Shown in pieces: positions 28,443-37,352 of a stretch of 64,000 bases of DNA (its first letter is position 1; each line of letters opens with the position of its first letter). The notes beneath the pieces are model-generated. The model did no database searches, was not told the origin of the DNA, and was given only the letters and a program-made list of their open reading frames with translations. A program made the position numbers and the translations under genes. Origin of the DNA: Cognatundibacterium rivi (GTDB lineage: Bacteria > Pseudomonadota > Gammaproteobacteria > Burkholderiales > Burkholderiaceae_D); assembly GCF_018139565.1 (NCBI RefSeq), contig NZ_JAGSPK010000003.1, forward strand, positions 124,001-188,000, in the 5' to 3' direction.

Positions 28443-28710
28443 ATCCATCTCTACAGATACAGGGCACAGCCGGCATCGCAACGCTTTGCCCTGTATCTGG
28501 CTCCGACAGATATCCGTCGGTATTTCCTCTAGCATGCGTTGGCGCGCCCCCTTCAAATCTAGCAACTCAACGTATCAGCGCCAATACCTTGGCAGACACT
28601 CGTTAACTGAAACAAGTAACAACAATGCAAATGAGACTAATTCCTATTTACATTCATTAAAATGTTGTTTACACTACGCGCAAACCTTTAACCTCAACCA
28701 GGAGCACACC
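28443..28710 (+). other. glnE-fiu intergenic region
   Basis: 268 bases without a gene. It holds a small hairpin CCGAC/GTCGG at 28503-28520 followed by TATTTCCT, possibly the end of the glnE transcript, and the Fur-like dyad listed separately. Confidence 0.5.
28624..28654 (+). promoter_or_regulatory. Fur-box-like dyad upstream of the TonB receptor
   Basis: The half-sites AATGCAAATGAGA and (reversed) AATGTAAATAGGA match at 10 of 13 positions around a CTAAT centre. This AT-rich dyad fits a Fur operator, 57 bases before the receptor start, and iron repression is expected for this gene cluster. Confidence 0.6.
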
Positions 28711-31080
28711 TTGAGAAATAAGCAAACGCGCCAGCCAAATAGCCTACGCACCAATGACACGACATTCATTTCCATGAATAAAACCAGCATTGCTATGGGC
28801 ATTTCCACCGCGATGTTTATTCCATTAGTGGCGATGGCGCAGACAGCACCAACAAAACCAGCCGATGACAAAACGCAGGCACTGCCAGAAGTACAAATTT
28901 ATGGCAAAGCACTGGATCCGAACCCGAATGCAGAATCAGGCGTCCCTTACAAAGCAAAAACATCTGGTGATTCCCGTCACACTCGTCCGCTGGCTGAGAC
29001 ACCACAAACCATCTCTGTCATTACTAAAGCCGCTATCGATGATTCCGGTCTGACTGAACTGAAACAGATTCTGAGCGCACAGCCTGGCATTACCCTCGGT
29101 ACCGGTGAAAATGGTAACGCCTTTGGCGACCGTTACATCATCCGCGGTCAGGAAGCGCGTAGTGACGTATTCGTTGACGGTCTGCGTGACCCAGGCATGA
29201 CGACACGTGAAAGTTTCGCGATTGAACAATTAGAAATTTCCAAGGGACCAAGCTCCAGTTTTGCTGGCCGCGGCAGCGCTGGTGGTGCGGTGAACGCCAT
29301 CACAAAGCAGGCAACTTTAGATAAAGATTTCTCCAAAGTCTCTATCGGCGCAGGTACTGATAATCAGAAACGTGTGACTGCCGATATTAACAAAGGCTTT
29401 GGCGATAACTTCGCTTTGCGTGCCAACGTTCTCTACGGTGATGAAGGTATCCCAGACCGCTCTCCATCAAACCGCAATCGCAAAGGTGTGGCGCTGTCTG
29501 GTCTGTGGGAAGCGAATGAAAATCTGTTTGTGACGCTGGATTACTACGGTTTGCGTACCGAAGATAAAGCACCGGATCTTGGTTATTATCTGGTTGGCAC
29601 CGTGCCCGACCGCGTTCCGGCAAAAAATGTTCCAGTGTATGCGCAAGCTAATGATTTCCTCAAGTCGGATGTTGATACGCTGACCGCACGCGTTAAGTGG
29701 AAAATCGCACCGGCACTCACGCTCAACAGCCTGACACGTTATGGCAAATCAGGTAATTCCTATGTCACGACCGGCGCATCCAGTGCAACCCGTTACGATG
29801 GCGCGACTGGCAAAGCGTACACGACAGGCGTGCTGGATGGTGGGCATACCGGCTGGCAAGACGTTGACTATTTCGCGCACCAAAGCAATCTGCGCTGGGA
29901 TAAAGAACTGCTGGGTCTGAAACACGAATTCATCTTCGGTGCAGAATACACAGATCACAAAGTGGTTTCTGGTAACTTTGCCGTCAGCAACAGCGGCGCT
30001 TTTAACTGTAAAACAACCGCGGGTATCGGTGCGAATAATGGCTTTTGCTTTACTGATAGCAATGGTGTCCCCGTCAGCAACCTGAATACACTCGCTGGTC
30101 GTAACGGCACCCGTCAGGGCTGGACACAGAACTGGCAGGTAAAAACGATCGCACTGACGGCGATGGATACCGTTGATCTGACGGATCGCTTTACGGCATT
30201 TGGTGGCTTGCGCGCCGATTATTTTGACCTGTCACTGATCCGCCGTAACAATACAACCGCCGCGATCACTGGCGACTACAGCTACAACGACACGCTGGTC
30301 AACGGTCACCTTGGTCTGAGCTATAAAGTCACGCCAAAACTGATCGTTTACGGCAGCATGGCAAGTGCGCAGGATATCAACGGTGGTGAAGCCGATGCCG
30401 GTACCAGCAGCGGTTACGGTGGCGCTGTCTTGTATCAGAATCAGATCGCAGGTGCTAAGCCTGAAACCTCGATCAATCTGGAACTGGGTGCAAAATGGAA
30501 TCTGTTTGACGACAAATTGCTCGCAACGGCAGCGATATTCCAGACCAAAAAATCTGACGTGATGGAAGGTGCCAATTACGACACCATCGGTACATTCAAC
30601 ACGGGTAAAAATCGTGTACAAGGTATCGAGTTTGGCCTCGCTGGTGACGTAACTGAAAAATTGTCAGCGCAAGTCGGCCTGGCAATACTCAGATCGAAAG
30701 TGCTGGACTCTGCAACCGCATCGAATATTGGTCGTCCTTTGAGTAACTTTGCAGAAAAATCATTCTCTGCACAAGCGAAGTATCAGTTGACAAACGCATT
30801 CTCGTTCGGCGCTACTGCCCGCTACGAAAGCGATCGTTGTGGTGGTCAGCCAGACACTGCGGCTGGTTACACAGCGACAGGCTATTGCTCACAACCGGTG
30901 CCGTCATTTGCAGTCTATGATGTCTTTGCTGCGTATCGTTTTTCCAAGAAACTGGATCTGCGCGTGAACGTATTAAACGCCACGAACAAGGACTACTACA
31001 CAGCGGTTTATCGTTCCGGCTCATTCCTGTATAAAGGCGATGCCCGTGCAGTCCGGTTAACGCTGAACTATGAAATGTAA
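28711..31080 (+). CDS. fiu: TonB-dependent siderophore receptor, Fiu-type
   Basis: Outer-membrane receptor for ferric catecholate-type siderophores, energised by TonB-ExbB-ExbD. A TTG at 28711 has AGGAG six bases upstream and gives 789 residues; the first ATG in the likely signal region (28774) has no ribosome-binding site. Residues 1-43 would be an extended signal peptide ending in MAQ. Then come the plug domain (RPLAETPQTISVITKAAIDD, YIIRGQEARSDVFVDGLRDPG, ISKGPSSSFAGRGSAGGAVN) and a 22-strand barrel ending NATNKDYYTAVYRSG...LTLNYEM, the usual terminal aromatic strand. The PiuC/YbiX gene nearby supports the Fiu assignment. Confidence 0.88.
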   Translation: MRNKQTRQPNSLRTNDTTFISMNKTSIAMGISTAMFIPLVAMAQTAPTKPADDKTQALPEVQIYGKALDPNPNAESGVPYKAKTSGDSRHTRPLAETPQTISVITKAAIDDSGLTELKQILSAQPGITLGTGENGNAFGDRYIIRGQEARSDVFVDGLRDPGMTTRESFAIEQLEISKGPSSSFAGRGSAGGAVNAITKQATLDKDFSKVSIGAGTDNQKRVTADINKGFGDNFALRANVLYGDEGIPDRSPSNRNRKGVALSGLWEANENLFVTLDYYGLRTEDKAPDLGYYLVGTVPDRVPAKNVPVYAQANDFLKSDVDTLTARVKWKIAPALTLNSLTRYGKSGNSYVTTGASSATRYDGATGKAYTTGVLDGGHTGWQDVDYFAHQSNLRWDKELLGLKHEFIFGAEYTDHKVVSGNFAVSNSGAFNCKTTAGIGANNGFCFTDSNGVPVSNLNTLAGRNGTRQGWTQNWQVKTIALTAMDTVDLTDRFTAFGGLRADYFDLSLIRRNNTTAAITGDYSYNDTLVNGHLGLSYKVTPKLIVYGSMASAQDINGGEADAGTSSGYGGAVLYQNQIAGAKPETSINLELGAKWNLFDDKLLATAAIFQTKKSDVMEGANYDTIGTFNTGKNRVQGIEFGLAGDVTEKLSAQVGLAILRSKVLDSATASNIGRPLSNFAEKSFSAQAKYQLTNAFSFGATARYESDRCGGQPDTAAGYTATGYCSQPVPSFAVYDVFAAYRFSKKLDLRVNVLNATNKDYYTAVYRSGSFLYKGDARAVRLTLNYEM

Positions 31081-31125
31081 GCTCGCTGCAAAAACCAACA
31101 TCAACGCTACATAACGTTCGATACA

Positions 31126-31147
31126 ATGTCGGGCACTTGCCCGACAT
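31126..31147 (+). terminator. Hairpin after the TonB receptor
   Basis: A perfect 9-bp stem ATGTCGGGC / GCCCGACAT with loop ACTT, starting 45 bases after the receptor stop. The T tail is short (TT), so termination may be partial, lowering expression of the four downstream genes. Confidence 0.6.
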
Positions 31148-31155
31148 TTGCTGAT

Positions 31156-32334
31156 ATGACTAATACCACCACACCGGCGCAAGCTGCGCTCAGCACTATT
31201 CCACCGGACATACGCTGCGCACAGGATTACGAGCGTCTGGCGCAACAATTCATGGTGCTCCCCCACTATGAATATGTTGCCGGTGGCTGCGGTCGCGACA
31301 TCACTGTCGCGGCAAATCTGAATGCCTTCGCACTATGGGCGATTTATCCCCGTCTGCTACGAGACGTCACCGCTGGTCATACCAGGCTGACGCTGGGTCA
31401 GCAAACTTTCCATCACCCGGTTTTCATGGCACCGGTCGCATTTCAGCAACTCGCTCACCCAGCCGGAGAAATAGATACTGCCCGTGCCGCACAGGCAATG
31501 CAAAGCTGTATGGTCAGCAGCACGCTGTCATCTGTACGCATGGAAGACGTTGCCACTGTCGCCAATAATGGTGGCTCGCCGCGCTGGTTCCAGCTGTATT
31601 TTCAGCCCCAACAAAATGACACACTGGATCTCATCAACAGAGCCGCCAATACAGGCTACAGCGCCATTGTTGTCACTTTAGATGCATCAATTCAGGCTGC
31701 AAGCTTACGCGCGCAACGCGCCGGTTTTCGTATGCCACCGGGTTGTGTGGCAGCCAATCTGCGCGATCATAGTGCACCTGCGAGCATCACTCTCAGCCCC
31801 GGTGAAAGCCGCGTCTTTCAGGGCATCATGCGTGACGCGCCAACCTGGAAAGATCTTGAGTGGCTGATGACTCAGACATCGCTGCCGGTCTGGGTAAAAG
31901 GCGTGTTACATCCTGACGATGCACGCGCACTGCAAAACATGGGCGTGGCTGGCATCATCGTCTCGAATCACGGCGGGCGCAGCCTGGACGGCGCCCCTGC
32001 CAGTCTCGATGCGCTGCCAGCCATTCGTGCTGCCGTCGGTAGCAGTTTTCCCTTGTTGCTCGATAGCGGCATACGCTCTGGCAGCGATATATTCAAAGCC
32101 CTGGCATTGGGTGCAGATGCCGTCCTCATAGGCCGTTTGCAAATGTACGCACTGAGCGTCGCCGGTGCTCTGGGCGTCGCCCACATGATCAAGCTACTGT
32201 GCGAAGAACTCGAAATATGTATGTCGCTGGCTGGTTGCGCGACACTGAAAGAAATCAATCGCGGCGCGTTAGTGCGATGCGGCGCGTCGGCCACGTCCAC
32301 GGATTGCCCGCCTCACGACAACAGTCACGAATAA
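31156..32334 (+). CDS. FMN-dependent alpha-hydroxy-acid dehydrogenase/oxidase
   Basis: 392 residues from the ATG at 31156; an upstream ATG at 31126 lies in a hairpin and is rejected. The family oxidises L-2-hydroxy acids such as lactate or mandelate with FMN. Motifs: [12 protein letters not shown] with the active-site Tyr, [35 protein letters not shown] with the FMN-binding Lys, [19 protein letters not shown] with the catalytic His and Arg, and [27 protein letters not shown]. The context (receptor upstream, PiuC downstream) suggests a link to iron or siderophore use rather than carbon catabolism. The substrate cannot be told. Confidence 0.87.
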   Translation: MTNTTTPAQAALSTIPPDIRCAQDYERLAQQFMVLPHYEYVAGGCGRDITVAANLNAFALWAIYPRLLRDVTAGHTRLTLGQQTFHHPVFMAPVAFQQLAHPAGEIDTARAAQAMQSCMVSSTLSSVRMEDVATVANNGGSPRWFQLYFQPQQNDTLDLINRAANTGYSAIVVTLDASIQAASLRAQRAGFRMPPGCVAANLRDHSAPASITLSPGESRVFQGIMRDAPTWKDLEWLMTQTSLPVWVKGVLHPDDARALQNMGVAGIIVSNHGGRSLDGAPASLDALPAIRAAVGSSFPLLLDSGIRSGSDIFKALALGADAVLIGRLQMYALSVAGALGVAHMIKLLCEELEICMSLAGCATLKEINRGALVRCGASATSTDCPPHDNSHE

Positions 32335-32347
32335 ACGAGATGAAATT

Positions 32348-33031
32348 ATGCTGATTACTATTGATAACGTATTGAGTAAGGATGAAGTAAAACAATTTCG
32401 CCACCATCTGGATGCAGCGGAATGGAATGACGGTACCAAAACAGCAGGAACGCTGGCGCGGAATGTCAAACGTAACGCGCAGATTGACGATAATTCAGAA
32501 GTTGCAATCAGTCTTGGTAATCATATTCTGCGTTCGCTTGGGAATAATCCGCTGTTCGTCTCGGCGGCGTTACCGCGCAAAATATATCCACCAAAATTCA
32601 ATCGCTATGCTGACGGTGGCACTTACGGCACGCATGTGGACAGCGCGATCATGCAGATACCCGGCACAAATCTGAGCCTGCGCACCGACTTATCAGCCAC
32701 ATTGTTTCTGGCCGAGCCGGATGAATATGAAGGCGGCGAGCTGGAGATCGAAACGGAATTCGGTGTGCAGGCAGTCAAACTGGAAGCCGGCAACATGGTG
32801 CTGTACCCATCATCCAGCCTGCACCGCGTCATGCCGGTCACTGACGGTGCCAGAGTCGCTTCATTTTTTTGGATAGAAAGCCTGGTTCGTGACGAAGGCG
32901 AACGTGCGATGCTGTTCGATCTCGACCAAACCATACAAAAACTGACACCAGCAATTGCTGCAAACGATCCTCGTTTGCTCAGTCTGACCGGCGTTTACCA
33001 TAATCTGCTGCGCCGCTGGACGATTACCTGA
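32348..33031 (+). CDS. piuC: Fe(II)/2-oxoglutarate-dependent oxygenase PiuC/YbiX
   Basis: 227 residues, the normal length of the PKHD-type hydroxylase family next to catecholate receptors. Iron and 2-oxoglutarate ligands are visible: GTHVDSAIM (H-x-D), then [21 protein letters not shown] (distal His and the Arg that holds 2-oxoglutarate). The opening [18 protein letters not shown] is typical. Members are iron-regulated and co-occur with Fiu or PiuA receptors; the hydroxylated substrate is unknown. It starts 13 bases after the dehydrogenase stop. Confidence 0.9.
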   Translation: MLITIDNVLSKDEVKQFRHHLDAAEWNDGTKTAGTLARNVKRNAQIDDNSEVAISLGNHILRSLGNNPLFVSAALPRKIYPPKFNRYADGGTYGTHVDSAIMQIPGTNLSLRTDLSATLFLAEPDEYEGGELEIETEFGVQAVKLEAGNMVLYPSSSLHRVMPVTDGARVASFFWIESLVRDEGERAMLFDLDQTIQKLTPAIAANDPRLLSLTGVYHNLLRRWTIT

Positions 33032-33067
33032 ATAACCGTTTCACATTACCTTCATGAAGGAGTTTGT

Positions 33068-33340
33068 ATGATATCGACAATCAAAAAAATTATTCCACTG
33101 CTGCTCGCTTTTTCAGCCAGCTACGCCTCTGCTCACGGCGACGTGAAGTGCACAACACAGCCGAAATCGGAATGGCGACCACACACAGAATTGCACCAGA
33201 AACTGACCAAGGAGGGCTGGGTCATACGCCGCATGGAAATGACTTCAAGCTGCTACGAAGTCTATGCCAAAGACCCGCAAGGCAAGCGCATCGAAGCTTT
33301 TTTTGACCCGGTGACATTCAAGCGTGTTGAAGAAAATTAA
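33068..33340 (+). CDS. PepSY-like exported protein
   Basis: 90 residues with a signal peptide (IKKIIPLLLAFSASYASA) and a short domain: ELHQKLTKEGWVIRRMEMTSSCYEVYAKDPQGKRIEAFFDPVTFKRV, the PepSY pattern of basic, strand-forming residues. GGAG lies seven bases before the start. Such proteins often sit with cytochrome b561 genes near iron receptors and are thought to assist periplasmic electron transfer. The last 17 bases overlap the cytochrome gene, so the two are coupled. Confidence 0.8.
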   Translation: MISTIKKIIPLLLAFSASYASAHGDVKCTTQPKSEWRPHTELHQKLTKEGWVIRRMEMTSSCYEVYAKDPQGKRIEAFFDPVTFKRVEEN

Positions 33341-33869
33341 GCAGCCAGTCTGGGATCTGCCAGTCCGCCTGCTGCACTGGCTGTTAGTTGCAACGATCAC
33401 AGCAGCCTGGATCAGCAGCCATCGTACTGGCGCAGCGCACGAATACATTGGCTACGGTGCTGGCGCTATCGTTTTGCTACGGTTGCTGTGGGGATTTACT
33501 GGCAACCGTTATGCCCGCTTCACGCAATTCGTTCGCCCAGCCCCACTGACGCTGCAGTATCTGCGTGAAGTGATGCAAGGTCACGCAGCTCGCTACCTGG
33601 GACATAATCCTTTGGGCGGATGGATGGTCATTGCATTGCTGAGCTGTGTCGGTTTGCTCGTTGTCAGCGGCTGGCTCACGACCACCGATTTGTTGTGGGG
33701 CTATGCCTGGCCTGTGCTGTTACACACCACCATCGCCTGGACCTTAATCGGATTGATTGCTTTGCATATCAGCGGCGTCTTGTTTACCAGTTGGCAGCAC
33801 CATGAAAACCTGATCGCCGCCATGCTCACTGGGAAGAAAGCGCCTGCTGGCGACGATGATATTGAGTGA
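33324..33869 (+). CDS. Cytochrome b561 family membrane protein
   Basis: 181 residues with four predicted membrane helices. Histidines sit at the helix positions that bind two b-type hemes: LLHWLLVATITAAW, AHEYIGYGAG, VLLHTTIAW and ALHISGVLFTSWQHHENL. The start is GTG 33324 or TTG 33327 inside the preceding gene. In this context it may pass electrons from quinol to ferric iron or another periplasmic acceptor. No terminator follows closely, but an 11-bp inverted repeat lies at 34023-34057. Confidence 0.85.
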   Translation: MLKKIKQPVWDLPVRLLHWLLVATITAAWISSHRTGAAHEYIGYGAGAIVLLRLLWGFTGNRYARFTQFVRPAPLTLQYLREVMQGHAARYLGHNPLGGWMVIALLSCVGLLVVSGWLTTTDLLWGYAWPVLLHTTIAWTLIGLIALHISGVLFTSWQHHENLIAAMLTGKKAPAGDDDIE

Positions 33870-34022
33870 CATCTCAGTAAGGGCACTGTAAGAGCAACGA
33901 ACACAGTGTTAGCGTCTGAGCTCGCGACAGCTGAGCCCCAAACATATCGATGATGCAATCCAGATGCGTGGAAGAAGAGGGAATAATCAGCAATGACGGG
34001 TGAGAAACATCAGCGGATATTT

Positions 34023-34057
34023 GATGGCATCACAGACAAAAAGACGGTGATGCCATC
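34023..34057. terminator. Inverted repeat between convergent genes
   Basis: GATGGCATCAC / GTGATGCCATC, 11 bp with a 13-base loop, between the cytochrome b561 gene (+) and pbpG (-). No T run on either side, so its role as a shared transcript end is likely but not certain. Confidence 0.5.
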
Positions 34058-34098
34058 TGTGCTGATTTCAATTAAATCAGCATTGCCGAGGTACAGCC

Positions 34099-35118
34099 TC
34101 AGACTTGCGGCTTAGCACTTTCCAGCCATTTTTTAATACGGCCAGCATCTGCTAAACGAGAGTATTTTCCCTTGGAATCAAGGAATACCATGACGATCGC
34201 ACGACCTTCTATCATCGCCTGCATTACGAGACAGCGACCTGCCTCTGCAATGTAACCGGTTTTTTGTAAACCGATTTCCCATGCAGGATTCGAAACCAGC
34301 TTATTCGAGGTACCGTATTCAAGCTGACGACCACCAGGGTTGACCACATATTTAGAGTCGGTTGAATACTCGCGAATGACAGGATGCTGATATGCAGCAT
34401 TAACCAGCTTGACCAGGTCTTTTGCACTCGCACGGTTCTGGCTCGATAAACCACTGGAATCAACATAGTGCGTTTCCGACATTCCCAGTTGGTGCGCTTT
34501 CGCATTCATCGCATTGACAAAGGCGGGCAAGCCACCTGGGTAATTCCGCCCCAACGCCGATGCAGCGCGATTCTCTGAACTCATTAAAGCGATATGCAAC
34601 ATATCTGAGCGCGACAACTTCGCACCTATCTTCAGACGGGAGCCAGTTCCCTTTTCTTTATCGATGTCGTCTGTCGTGATTTCTATCAGTTCATTCAAAT
34701 CCTGATTCGCTTCGACGACAACCAGACTCGTCATGAGTTTGGTAATGGAGGCAATCGGCAAGGATACATTGGAATTTTTTTCAAACAAAACCTTGGAACT
34801 CGCCTGATCAACCACATAGGCAACATTTGACTGTAATGCTAAAGGATCGTGTGAATGATTGAGCCCCACCGTATCGCCAACACTGGGTTTTTCTGGCACC
34901 ACAGGTGCCGCAGCAACACGTTCAGTAATCACCCTGCGTTTACCGTTAACAACGACATAACGTTTAGTCGTTTTCGCAGCGGCTGTTTTGACCACTTTTT
35001 TGTGAACAATATATTTCTTATGCGAGGTGTGTTTATGTTCGGTCGCCTGCGCCGATAAAATCGTGGCGGGAAACAGGCTCACAAAAGAAAGAATTAAAGC
35101 TTGACGGGCAAATTTCAC
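34099..35118 (-). CDS. pbpG: D-alanyl-D-alanine endopeptidase, PBP7/8 type
   Basis: 339 residues from the GTG at 35118 (AGGAG nine bases away); a GTG at 35124 is too close. A periplasmic low-molecular-weight penicillin-binding protein that cleaves D-Ala-meso-DAP cross-links. It has a signal peptide, an unusual Lys/His-rich basic segment (residues ~30-70), then the serine-acylase motifs SITK (active Ser), SSEN and KTG. The basic segment could hold it to peptidoglycan or to acidic envelope polymers. It is a single-gene unit. Confidence 0.92.
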   Translation of the reverse strand: MKFARQALILSFVSLFPATILSAQATEHKHTSHKKYIVHKKVVKTAAAKTTKRYVVVNGKRRVITERVAAAPVVPEKPSVGDTVGLNHSHDPLALQSNVAYVVDQASSKVLFEKNSNVSLPIASITKLMTSLVVVEANQDLNELIEITTDDIDKEKGTGSRLKIGAKLSRSDMLHIALMSSENRAASALGRNYPGGLPAFVNAMNAKAHQLGMSETHYVDSSGLSSQNRASAKDLVKLVNAAYQHPVIREYSTDSKYVVNPGGRQLEYGTSNKLVSNPAWEIGLQKTGYIAEAGRCLVMQAMIEGRAIVMVFLDSKGKYSRLADAGRIKKWLESAKPQV

Positions 35119-35226
35119 TGTCACTAACTCCTATTAAAATATGCCAAAAAATTTGATGCAGTTTAGCAAATCTCAAAAAAATCGCAAGATAATTAATAAC
35201 TTAGCGTAAGTTTTTGAAGCAATACA

Positions 35227-35925
35227 TCATGTTAAAAACTTAACGAACGCAGTGACTGACTCACGTTCAGTCGCAAGCGAATTTTCTACTTTCGACATAT
35301 CTGCGTAACCCAGAGCCATGCCGCACACCAGCATTTCATTTTCAGGAAACTGTAGTTGCTCACGGATAATTTTATGATACTGGGTAAAAGCGGCTTGCGG
35401 ACAAGTATCCAGACCACGGGCTTTTGCCGCCAACATGATATTTTGCAAAAACATGCCGTAGTCTAACCAAGAGCCCTGCTCCATTACGCGATCAATGGTG
35501 AAAATCAATCCCACCGGCGCATCAAAAAAAGCATAATTCCTGCCATGCTGCGCATGCATCCCTTGCTTATTTTCGCGTGCAAGTCCAAGTAAGGCGTATA
35601 AGTCCCAGCCAACTTTACGCCGCCGCTCCAGATACGGACTAACCCATTTTACGGGGTAATAATTGTATTCCTCAGTATGCGCTTCTTCTGTCGAGGGATG
35701 CTGATGGGCATGCAGAATTTTTTCAGACAGTTGCGTCAGACTATTGCTCGTCAATACATAGACTTTCCATGGCTGCGTATTGCTCCCGGATGGTGCGCGC
35801 GATGCCACCTCCAGAATGCGCTGTATCTCTTCTGGCGCCACTACATCAGGTAAAAATGCACGAACCGAACGACGTTCTGTAATGACCTGATCAACAATTT
35901 GCTGGGAAGGGGAAGTTATCATCAT
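35227..35925 (-). CDS. Nitroreductase family FMN enzyme
   Basis: 232 residues (ATG 35925 or 35922). The N-terminal ITERRSVRAFLPD and SRAPSGSNTQPWKVYVLT are the FMN-binding marks of the family; the C-terminal part has GLDTCPQAAFTQYHKIIREQLQFPENEMLVCGMALGYAD. Members are dimeric NAD(P)H-dependent reductases of nitroaromatics, quinones or flavins; the natural substrate is unknown. It overlaps the upstream thioesterase gene by four bases, so the two are translationally coupled. Confidence 0.88.
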   Translation of the reverse strand: MMITSPSQQIVDQVITERRSVRAFLPDVVAPEEIQRILEVASRAPSGSNTQPWKVYVLTSNSLTQLSEKILHAHQHPSTEEAHTEEYNYYPVKWVSPYLERRRKVGWDLYALLGLARENKQGMHAQHGRNYAFFDAPVGLIFTIDRVMEQGSWLDYGMFLQNIMLAAKARGLDTCPQAAFTQYHKIIREQLQFPENEMLVCGMALGYADMSKVENSLATERESVTAFVKFLT

Positions 35926-36359
35926 GAATCACTTTTTATTGATTGCAAAAGTAAGCGTAAAGGCTCTGGGAGAGGAACAGGACGGCGGCTTTCCCTATCC
36001 ACATAGACGTGGACGAAATGACCTTGCGCGCATGCTTCAGTCTCATCTGCTTTAAAAATACCCAGTTCGTAACGCACACTGGAATTTCCTAATTTACTGA
36101 CAGAAACACCCGCGGTCACCTTTTCAGGGAAAGCAACGGAGGCAAAGTAATTACACTGCGTTTCTATCACGAGTCCAATCACATTACTTTTTTCAATATT
36201 AAGCACCTGATGACTGATCAGAAATTGATTGACCACCGTATCAAACCAGCTGTAATACACCACATTATTCACATGTCCATACGCATCGTTATCCATCCAG
36301 CGTGTGGTTATTTCATGGAAATGGCCGAAGTCGCTACGGCGTTTCGCTTGTATCTTCAT
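35922..36359 (-). CDS. Acyl-CoA thioesterase (4-hydroxybenzoyl-CoA thioesterase-like)
   Basis: 145 residues, a single hotdog fold. The motif RWMDNDAYGHVNNVVYYSWFD carries the catalytic Asp and the G-H-V-N-N pattern of the 4HBT/YbgC family. The substrate is unknown; short or medium acyl-CoA is likely. It is coupled to the nitroreductase downstream by an ATGA overlap, and lies beside a phasin gene on the other strand, which hints at acyl-CoA or storage-lipid metabolism but does not show it. Confidence 0.87.
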   Translation of the reverse strand: MKIQAKRRSDFGHFHEITTRWMDNDAYGHVNNVVYYSWFDTVVNQFLISHQVLNIEKSNVIGLVIETQCNYFASVAFPEKVTAGVSVSKLGNSSVRYELGIFKADETEACAQGHFVHVYVDRESRRPVPLPEPLRLLLQSIKSDS

Positions 36360-36703
36360 TAGTCCCCTTTTACGTCGACTCAGTGTCGCTTTTTTCTTAG
36401 ATAAAAGTCTAACATAAGCTTACAAATTCATAATCCTGTCATACAGGAAAGAGAAACTATGGCTTGAGAATCAACTTTTCTCCTGACTGAGCCTGCAAGG
36501 TCAGAGTTTCATCACAAAACGACAACGTTAAAATATTGCATTAATTACATAATTACGCTTGATTAAGCGCGATGAAGCAATATAATAATTACTGCATAGC
36601 ACAAATTTAACAAGCGACTGCATTTATCGATTGTATTTGTTCTGTTTCAATAAATGCTGAAAACACCCTCTGTCTGATTCGCCCTTTTAAACAGGAGATC
36701 ACT
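36360..36703. other. Divergent promoter gap, thioesterase/phasin
   Basis: 344 AT-rich bases without a gene. A strong sigma-70 promoter for the phasin is at 36559-36586. The rest shows no ORF or hairpin I would support. Confidence 0.6.
36559..36586 (+). promoter_or_regulatory. Sigma-70 promoter of the phasin gene
   Basis: -35 TTGATT (36559-36564), 16-base spacer, perfect -10 TATAAT (36581-36586). It leaves a leader of about 110 bases before the phasin ATG. Confidence 0.7.
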
Positions 36704-37270
36704 ATGTTTTCCGTACCTGAACAACTTTCTAATGCAACTAAAGCAAACTTAGATGCACAATTGGCCTTATTCTCTAACCTGAGCGGTAAAACTATCGAAG
36801 GCGTTGAGAAGTTAATTGAATTAAATCTGAACGCCATTAAAAGCTCATTCGAGTCGACCGCGACAACAACAAAGCAATTGTTAGCAGCAAAAGACCCTCA
36901 GGATTTTTTTGCTTTGAGCAGCTCACATGCCCAGCCAAGTGCAGAAAAATTACTTGATTACAGCCGACATCTGACATCCATCGCATCGGCCGCGCAAGCG
37001 GAGCTCACGCATGCCGCAGAAGCACAAATAGCGGAAAGTAGCCGCAAATTTCAGGCTTTGTTTGACGAAGTGTCAAAAAATGCGCCTGCAGGATCAGAAC
37101 AATTTGTGTCGTTTTTTAAAACAGCGATCACAAATATGAATTCCGGATATGAGCAATTAAGTAAAACCACGAAACAAGCCGTCGATGCAATAGAAGCGAA
37201 TCTGAACAACACGGTCGCGCAAATCTCACAAGCAACAGAAAAGGCGACTCCTCGTACTACAAAGAAATAA
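36704..37270 (+). CDS. phaP: Phasin family protein
   Basis: 188 residues, all helical, with no membrane segment. It opens MFSVPEQLSNATKANLDAQLALF and contains KTIEGVEKLIELNLNAIKSSFE, the phasin family core, then an Ala/Ser/Gln-rich coiled-coil region and a basic tail (PRTTKK). Phasins coat polyhydroxyalkanoate granules and control their size and number. AGGAG precedes the ATG, the promoter is strong, and a strong terminator follows, so it is a single, well-expressed gene. No phaC, phaA or phaB lies in the window. Confidence 0.9.
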   Translation: MFSVPEQLSNATKANLDAQLALFSNLSGKTIEGVEKLIELNLNAIKSSFESTATTTKQLLAAKDPQDFFALSSSHAQPSAEKLLDYSRHLTSIASAAQAELTHAAEAQIAESSRKFQALFDEVSKNAPAGSEQFVSFFKTAITNMNSGYEQLSKTTKQAVDAIEANLNNTVAQISQATEKATPRTTKK

Positions 37271-37306
37271 TGGATATAAGCCCCGACATTCAAGGGCTTC
37301 AGTTAT

Positions 37307-37338
37307 AAAAAAGCCCCGGAATTTTCCGGGGCTTTTTT
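37307..37338 (+). terminator. Terminator between phaP and livF
   Basis: AAAAAAGCCCCGGAA / TTCCGGGGCTTTTTT, a 13-15 bp stem with T and A runs on both sides, so it works for both the phasin (+) and liv (-) transcripts. A smaller GCCC/GGGC hairpin precedes it at 37279-37299. Confidence 0.9.
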
Positions 37339-37352
37339 ATGAAGGGAAATAA

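Noticed and set aside
31126-31155. Earlier ATG at 31126 for the hydroxy-acid dehydrogenase.
   Set aside because: This codon forms part of the 9-bp hairpin stem after the receptor gene, and the first residues have no family similarity.
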